A program made the translations under genes and the position numbers. Of a stretch of DNA of 32,568 nt, positions 28,155-32,568 are shown in pieces (position 1 is the stretch's first letter; each line of letters opens with the position of its first letter). Below the pieces are notes generated by a model that was not told the DNA's origin, ran no database searches, and saw nothing but the letters and a program-made list of their open reading frames with translations. This stretch comes from Magnetococcales bacterium (GTDB lineage: Bacteria > Pseudomonadota > Magnetococcia > Magnetococcales > Magnetaquicoccaceae): contig JADGCR010000003.1 in NCBI GenBank assembly GCA_015228895.1, positions 1-32,568 of the forward strand. The letters run 5' to 3'.

Positions 28155-28817
28155 TCAAAAAGTACCAAGAATGACTTTCAATTCACGCTTGAGGATCTCC
28201 ATGGACGGCTGGGAAAACAGCAGGACCACAAAGCCGCTCAAGGTGTGCTGGGCATCCTCCTCATCATTGGTCTTGAAATCCATCATCAGGACGAAGGCCC
28301 GTTCGTCCACCTCGCTGCCGGAGTACTCCAGGGACTGTTTCTGCGCCGCCAGATGGGAGGTGATATCCAACAGAAAACTGCTGCTCCCCTTCAGGAATTC
28401 GGCGGACTCGAATTCGAATTGAATCGACATCATCTGGGTGAAGCTCTCCAGAAAGGCGTTCAACACCACGTTACCCACATCCTGGAGGGTCTCCTGCTCC
28501 AGTTCCATCAACACTTCCAGGGGCATTTTCTCGTTGAGCAGGGTGCGGACCAGTTCCAGACTCTCGGCGCCGGGAAAGATCAGCAGGGCGGTTCCGGTCA
28601 GTTCTCCGGTGAAATTCTGTCGAATGGCCACCAGTTTTTCCTCCTCGTTGGAGACCAGCATCTGCGTGGCCTCCTCGTAGGGAACCACCTTCAACTGGGG
28701 CAAGGAAAGCAGCACCTCGTTGTTGACCATCTGGCTCAGGGAAGCCGCCGCCATGCCCAGACCCATGTTGAAGAACTCCTTCAAGGCGTCCTCTTCCATT
28801 TCACTCAGATAGAACAT
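28155..28817 (-). CDS. CheC-like CheY-P phosphatase
   Basis: Protein of 220 residues of the CheC/CheX/FliY class. The first active site is complete: D10, E14, N17 and P40 fit [D/S]xxxExxN-x22-P exactly. The second half-site is D113-V-G-N116, without the later proline, so it is partial. It should therefore hydrolyse CheY-P, most likely the product of the gene just upstream. ATG 28817 has AGGAGG 6 bases before it, the strongest ribosome site of the cluster. It is a paralogue of the gene at 20896-21543, whose motif is damaged. An alternative role is in a FliN/FliY-like switch, but no C-terminal SpoA domain is present. Confidence 0.8.
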   Translation of the reverse strand: MFYLSEMEEDALKEFFNMGLGMAAASLSQMVNNEVLLSLPQLKVVPYEEATQMLVSNEEEKLVAIRQNFTGELTGTALLIFPGAESLELVRTLLNEKMPLEVLMELEQETLQDVGNVVLNAFLESFTQMMSIQFEFESAEFLKGSSSFLLDITSHLAAQKQSLEYSGSEVDERAFVLMMDFKTNDEEDAQHTLSGFVVLLFSQPSMEILKRELKVILGTF

Positions 28818-28823
28818 CAGTTG

Positions 28824-28829
28824 CCTCCT
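28824..28829 (-). promoter_or_regulatory. Shine-Dalgarno AGGAGG
   Basis: Perfect AGGAGG on the minus strand, 6 bases before ATG 28817. It suggests strong translation of the CheC-like phosphatase. Confidence 0.75.
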
Positions 28830-28835
28830 TTCGAG

Positions 28836-29198
28836 TCATGCCTGCAGGGTATTGAGCACCTCGGCGATCTTGGCCTCGGCGATGGGTTTCTTGATGAAGC
28901 CGATCCCCATGCTCTCCGCCCGTTGATGCATCCGTTCCTGAATGTTGGCCGTCACCAGATAGACGGCCAGGGAGGGATATTTGACCATCAGTTTTTCCGC
29001 CAGTTCGATGCCGTTCATCCCCGGCATGTTGAAATCGATCAAGGCGAGATGCAGGTCGGAGTCGTCGATGGCCAACGCCTCGTCGCCATCCTTGGCCTCG
29101 ATCAACCGCCACTCCGGAAAACTGGTGGAGAATATTTTGCGCACCATCATGCGTGCCAGACTGCTATCATCCACGATAATAACTTTTCTATTTTTCAT
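28836..29198 (-). CDS. cheY: CheY-like single-domain response regulator
   Basis: Stand-alone receiver of 120 residues. It has the acidic pair D10/D11, phosphoacceptor D55 in LIDFNMPGMNG, T83 in VTAN and K104 in IKKP, so it is fully competent. ATG 29198 was chosen because it opens directly into the first strand (KVIIVDD) and has GGGGAGAG upstream; a longer frame adds a cysteine-rich stretch that looks spurious. It lies between the cheA-like and cheC-like genes and should receive phosphate from the former and lose it to the latter. Whether its output is the flagellar motor, pili or another kinase cannot be told. Confidence 0.88.
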   Translation of the reverse strand: MKNRKVIIVDDSSLARMMVRKIFSTSFPEWRLIEAKDGDEALAIDDSDLHLALIDFNMPGMNGIELAEKLMVKYPSLAVYLVTANIQERMHQRAESMGIGFIKKPIAEAKIAEVLNTLQA

Positions 29199-29229
29199 GT
29201 CTCTCCCCACACAAACATTAAACAAACAT

Positions 29230-30915
29230 TCACAATTTGAGCAATTCCGACACATTCAACAAAAAAGAGACCGAACCATCCGGCATCACCGCGTTGCCCG
29301 CCAGGATCGGGATATCGGCGAAGATCTTGTTCAACGGCTTGATGACCAGATTGGCGGGTTCCTTGATGTCATCCACGGCCAGGGCGAACTGATGTTCCTC
29401 GGATTGGAGCACCACGACATGCAACGCCGGTTGGGCGTGAATCTGCGCCACGGAGGTCGCGACCTCTCCCGACGCGGGCGGCAGGCTCACCAGGTTGGAC
29501 AACAGCACCAGCGGCAGCAACCGCTCCCGAACCCGCACCATGGGGGATTGCATTTTGCCTTCGACGGAACGCGCGATCTCCGTTCCATAATAGGAGATCA
29601 ACTCCACGATGTTCACCTGGGGCACGGCGTAGTTCCCGGCCAGGGAGGAGACCAGCAGCACGGGCACGATGGCCATGGTCTGGGGAATCCGCAAGCGAAA
29701 CCGGGAACCGGCGCCCGGCTGACTGGTGATGGCGATGGTTCCCCCCAGTTTGTCTATGGCGGCCTGCACCACATCCATCCCCGTTCCCCGACCGGAAATT
29801 TTGCTGACCTGCTCCGCGGTGGAAAAGCCCGGCGCCATGATGAGCCTGATGATCTCGTGTTCCTTCAACTCCTGGGCCTGTTCCGGGGTGAGGAGATTTT
29901 TTTCCAAGGCCTTGGCCTTGACCTTGGCCAGATCGATCCCCCGGCCATCATCGGTGATCTCCAGATAGATCTGGCCCTGTTTCTGTTCCGCGGAGAGGCG
30001 GATGCGCCCGATGGGCGATTTGCCGCCGGCCCCCCGCTCCCCGGGCGACTCGATGCCGTGGTCCACCGCGTTGCGGATCAGGTGGCCCAACACCTCCTTG
30101 ATGGAGATCAGGATGTTCCGATCCACTTCCGTCTCTTCCCCCACCAGATCCAGGACCACTTTTTTCTTGGTCTCCACCGCCAGATCCCGGACCAGGCGAT
30201 GGTAGGTCTCCAGGATGCGTCCGATGGGTTGCAGGCGATACTGGAGAACCTCCCCCTGCAAACCGTGAATCTGCTGTTCCAGGTTTTCCAAAGCCGGTTC
30301 GATTTGGCTGTGGTTGGTGGAGAGAGCGTATTTCAGTTGATTGAACACCGCGCCCAGTTCTCCGACTTGATTCATCAGGGCGTCCAGGCGCTCGATGGAG
30401 AGGCGGATCGATTCCATGCGGGGAGAGGCGTCGGTTTCGTTTCTGACCACCGGATGGTCGCTCTCCAGGTCCAGGGGGGACTCCAGCCCCCTGCGCTCCG
30501 TTTCCCCCGGAGTCAGGTCCACCTCGCCATGGAACCGTTCCAACTGGAGAATCTGGTCGGAAAAACGGTCGTTTCCTTCGGAACCGGTCTGTTCGATCAT
30601 CAGCAGGGTGCGCCGGGTGGTGTCCAGCACGCCGAGAAACCGGGTGCCGATGCGATGATCGATCACCAGTTTTCCCTCCCGGAGGAGATCCAGCAGGGAT
30701 TCGGCGGCGTGGGTCAACCCTTCGAGGCGCTCGAATCCCATCATGCGGCAGTTGCCCTTGACGGTATGCATGTCCCGGAAAACGGAATTCAACAGCTCCC
30801 GGTTCGTGGGCGTGCTTTCCAGTTGCAGCAGACCGCGTTCGATGCGATCCAGAGCCTCACGGTTTTCCGAGAAGAACTCCTGCAACAGGGCTTGCTGGCT
30901 GGCGGCATCTAACAT
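29230..30915 (-). CDS. cheA: CheA-like histidine kinase without P2 domain
   Basis: Chemotaxis-type kinase of 561 residues. The HPt (P1) domain carries H50 in MHTVKGNCRMMGF. A linker of roughly 100 residues lacks a recognisable CheY-binding P2 domain. Then come the dimerisation helices (about 160-220), the ATP-binding domain (HLIRNAVDHGIES, DDGRGID, GRGTGMDVV) and a C-terminal CheW-like domain that would dock to receptor arrays. The absence of P2 makes it shorter than classical CheA (about 650 residues). ATG 30915 was chosen over TTG 30969, because a promoter candidate ends there. It heads the twelve-gene minus-strand run. Confidence 0.9.
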   Translation of the reverse strand: MLDAASQQALLQEFFSENREALDRIERGLLQLESTPTNRELLNSVFRDMHTVKGNCRMMGFERLEGLTHAAESLLDLLREGKLVIDHRIGTRFLGVLDTTRRTLLMIEQTGSEGNDRFSDQILQLERFHGEVDLTPGETERRGLESPLDLESDHPVVRNETDASPRMESIRLSIERLDALMNQVGELGAVFNQLKYALSTNHSQIEPALENLEQQIHGLQGEVLQYRLQPIGRILETYHRLVRDLAVETKKKVVLDLVGEETEVDRNILISIKEVLGHLIRNAVDHGIESPGERGAGGKSPIGRIRLSAEQKQGQIYLEITDDGRGIDLAKVKAKALEKNLLTPEQAQELKEHEIIRLIMAPGFSTAEQVSKISGRGTGMDVVQAAIDKLGGTIAITSQPGAGSRFRLRIPQTMAIVPVLLVSSLAGNYAVPQVNIVELISYYGTEIARSVEGKMQSPMVRVRERLLPLVLLSNLVSLPPASGEVATSVAQIHAQPALHVVVLQSEEHQFALAVDDIKEPANLVIKPLNKIFADIPILAGNAVMPDGSVSFLLNVSELLKL

Positions 30916-30968
30916 GCGATCGTTTCGGTTCCCGTATTTTTTAAATTGATGCAAAAAATATGCTGACA

Positions 30969-30997
30969 AATCTACTCGATTTTATCTCCATTGGCAA
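30969..30997 (-). promoter_or_regulatory. candidate promoter of the cheA operon
   Basis: On the minus strand TTGCCA (30997-30992), a 17-base spacer and TAGATT (30974-30969). The -35 matches at 5 of 6 and the -10 at 4 of 6. It sits in an AT-rich gap about 50 bases before the cheA ATG, the only clear promoter-like site at the head of the cluster. Confidence 0.45.
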
Positions 30998-31011
30998 CCT
31001 GGAATCCCGGT

Positions 31012-32568
31012 TCACCGCGCTCCGGCGTCCGGAGACGAGGAGTCCCTGGCCCGTTTGAACAACTCCAGGGGAAAGGCGATGATATCACGCAGCAATCCCG
31101 GAGCAAAGCTGGTCACCGGACGGATGGTGACCTGGGGGGACTGGGTGGAACCCGTCACGTCGAACTGGGTCTCCACCATGGTCTGCCGATCTCCGGTCAC
31201 CAGCTTGCCCAGCAGGGGGACCCCGTTCAGGAGTGCGTCCAGTGTCTGCAAGGGACGCATCCCCACCAGCAGGTCCACCTGATCCTGGGGAAAATCCACC
31301 TTTCCCGTGAAGACGAGGTTCATCGAGGGACTTTTCAGCAGCATGGTGTCGATGTTCCAGACATTGTCCGCAATGGAGAAAACACCTTGAAAATCCTTGT
31401 AGTGCAATCCGGTGCCATCCAGGTCGGGACGGTCGCCCACCATCAGGTGGGGCAACTCCTTGAGCGAGAACAGTCCCAGCAGGGTGGAAAGAAAACCAAA
31501 GCGGCGAATCTTGCCATCGCGAAACCTGAAGCGGGCCGTCCCGGACAGGGTATCCAGCAGCCGCTGATCCGGGGGCAGAAAACCGTCCAGGGTCACATCC
31601 AGCTCCCCGGCTCCGGCCAGCAGACCTTCATAAAGGTCCAGACTCCGGAACAACCGGCCGAAATCCCTGGCGTTCACCCGCATGTGGCCGGCGTATCCCC
31701 CCCCGTCGATCTGCCGGGACCACAGGAACTCCCCGGCGCCGTCCACCTCCCCCGCCCCCTGGGCAAACCGCAGGGTGTCGAACCGCAGGGAGCGCAACTC
31801 CATCTCCATGCGGCTGTTCAATCCGGTGGCCCCCTCCCCATTGGCCAGCAGCAGATGGGCGGCCTGCAAATCCAGACTGACCTTCGGCCAGCTCCTTTGG
31901 GGCGGGAGATTCCGGACGGGTGGCGGCTCCGGTCGGGGTGGTCCCTGGACCGTGGGTTCCGCATCCTCCAGCAGGGGACGCAAATCGAGGGTGGACAAAT
32001 CCGCCTTGCCCGTCCACCCTCCCCCTTGACCCTGGGACGACGGATTGCCATAGGCCAGATGCAGGCTGCCGCGGGTCTCGCCCAGATGAGCACGCTGCAT
32101 CGTCACCTTGCCCTGATTGCGCGCCAACTGCCACTCGGCCCCACCGGAAAACCCCAGATTGCCCAACGCCACCCGCAAGGGATTCAGGGTCAACCGGCCC
32201 TGCATGTCGAGGGTTCCCTCTCCCGTGGCCTCTCCAGGGTCTCCCGCCTGCTTGTGCCAGCCCATCCGTCCCCGCAACGCCACCTGCTGCAAATCCGCCT
32301 TGCCCTTCACCCCGAACCCCCCATCCCCCGGCTGACGGGAGAACTCCAGCCACACCGGGGCGTTGCCGCTCAGCATCCCCCGCTCCCCCAGCCAGGGGTC
32401 GATCCAGTTGGCCAGATCCTTTCGCTCCAGTTGGGTCTCCAGACGGGCGTGGAGCGTGGCGTGGGTCGGCTTGCGATACTGATGCACCCGCACACTGCCG
32501 GCAAGAGGGAGTTCCCCCTGACGGCCGGTGACCCTGGAGAGTTCCAGACGTTCCGCGTCCAGGGTCAG
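31012..32568 (-). CDS. AsmA-like / DUF3971 envelope protein, 5' partial
   Basis: The C-terminal 518 residues of a large AsmA/YhdP-like protein; the frame stays open to the window edge, so the N-terminus, which normally has one membrane anchor, is missing. The visible part is beta-rich and repetitive, and its end has the typical block GTARFRFRDGKIRRFGFLS, then LDGTGLHYKDFQG, FTGKVDFPQDQVDLLVGMRPLQ and GSTQSPQVTIRP. Such proteins bridge inner and outer membranes and help phospholipid transport. A proline-rich linker (PPRPEPPPVRNLPP) sits in the middle. It ends at TGA 31014-31012, 96 bases before the cheA start, and the cheA promoter candidate lies in that gap. Confidence 0.83.
   Translation of the reverse strand: MTLDAERLELSRVTGRQGELPLAGSVRVHQYRKPTHATLHARLETQLERKDLANWIDPWLGERGMLSGNAPVWLEFSRQPGDGGFGVKGKADLQQVALRGRMGWHKQAGDPGEATGEGTLDMQGRLTLNPLRVALGNLGFSGGAEWQLARNQGKVTMQRAHLGETRGSLHLAYGNPSSQGQGGGWTGKADLSTLDLRPLLEDAEPTVQGPPRPEPPPVRNLPPQRSWPKVSLDLQAAHLLLANGEGATGLNSRMEMELRSLRFDTLRFAQGAGEVDGAGEFLWSRQIDGGGYAGHMRVNARDFGRLFRSLDLYEGLLAGAGELDVTLDGFLPPDQRLLDTLSGTARFRFRDGKIRRFGFLSTLLGLFSLKELPHLMVGDRPDLDGTGLHYKDFQGVFSIADNVWNIDTMLLKSPSMNLVFTGKVDFPQDQVDLLVGMRPLQTLDALLNGVPLLGKLVTGDRQTMVETQFDVTGSTQSPQVTIRPVTSFAPGLLRDIIAFPLELFKRARDSSSPDAGAR

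Noticed and set aside
28981..30912. 643-codon open frame on the plus strand
   Set aside because: Antisense to cheA and cheY, with no family motif or ribosome site; an artefact of GC-rich codon use.

Overview
The window looks like one chromosomal stretch of a GC-rich, signalling-heavy Gram-negative bacterium, most likely a proteobacterium. The support is the pdxJ-acpS pair, a type II secretion/type IV pilus ATPase, a DNA-uptake channel, an AsmA-like envelope protein and many two-component and second-messenger proteins. The style recalls Magnetococcales-like Alphaproteobacteria, but no marker in the window settles this. No rRNA, tRNA, CRISPR array or intact insertion sequence was seen.

Layout. 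Positions 1-2838 (+) hold a PreP-like M16 peptidase, cut by the window start and broken by a frameshift at an 11-G run. Positions 2867-3575 (-) hold two small proteins: a winged-helix/DnaJ-type zinc-finger protein and a two-helix membrane protein. comEC follows (3775-6144, +). Then come a 3'-truncated, AT-rich AAA15-type ATPase (-) and a minus-strand set of metG, a triple-receiver/cyclase-like protein and an unknown 196-residue protein. A 310-base divergent intergenic region with inverted repeats separates metG from a plus-strand pair: GAF-HD-GYP and CHASE2-cyclase.

From about 30.9 kb down to 16.0 kb on the minus strand lies a tightly packed run of twelve genes that reads as one operon: cheA, cheY, cheC-like 1, hybrid kinase, receiver-histidine kinase, receiver-metallo-beta-lactamase-cNMP-binding protein, cheC-like 2, cheD, pdxJ, acpS, GAF-GspE ATPase and an Rpn-family nuclease. 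Several junctions overlap (TGATG, ATGA). A partial AsmA-like gene ends the window.

How the parts may work together (inference): the cheA-cheY-cheC-cheD core with three further kinase/receiver proteins forms a chemosensory-like phosphorelay. No receptor, CheW, CheR or CheB is in view. One output appears to be a receiver-controlled protein of the cyclic-nucleotide phosphodiesterase type with two cNMP-binding domains. The two class III cyclase-like proteins in the window both lack the first metal-binding aspartate, so they may be sensors or regulators rather than producers. The HD-GYP protein adds c-di-GMP turnover. The GspE-type ATPase with its own GAF domain is a plausible motility or secretion target of the same operon.
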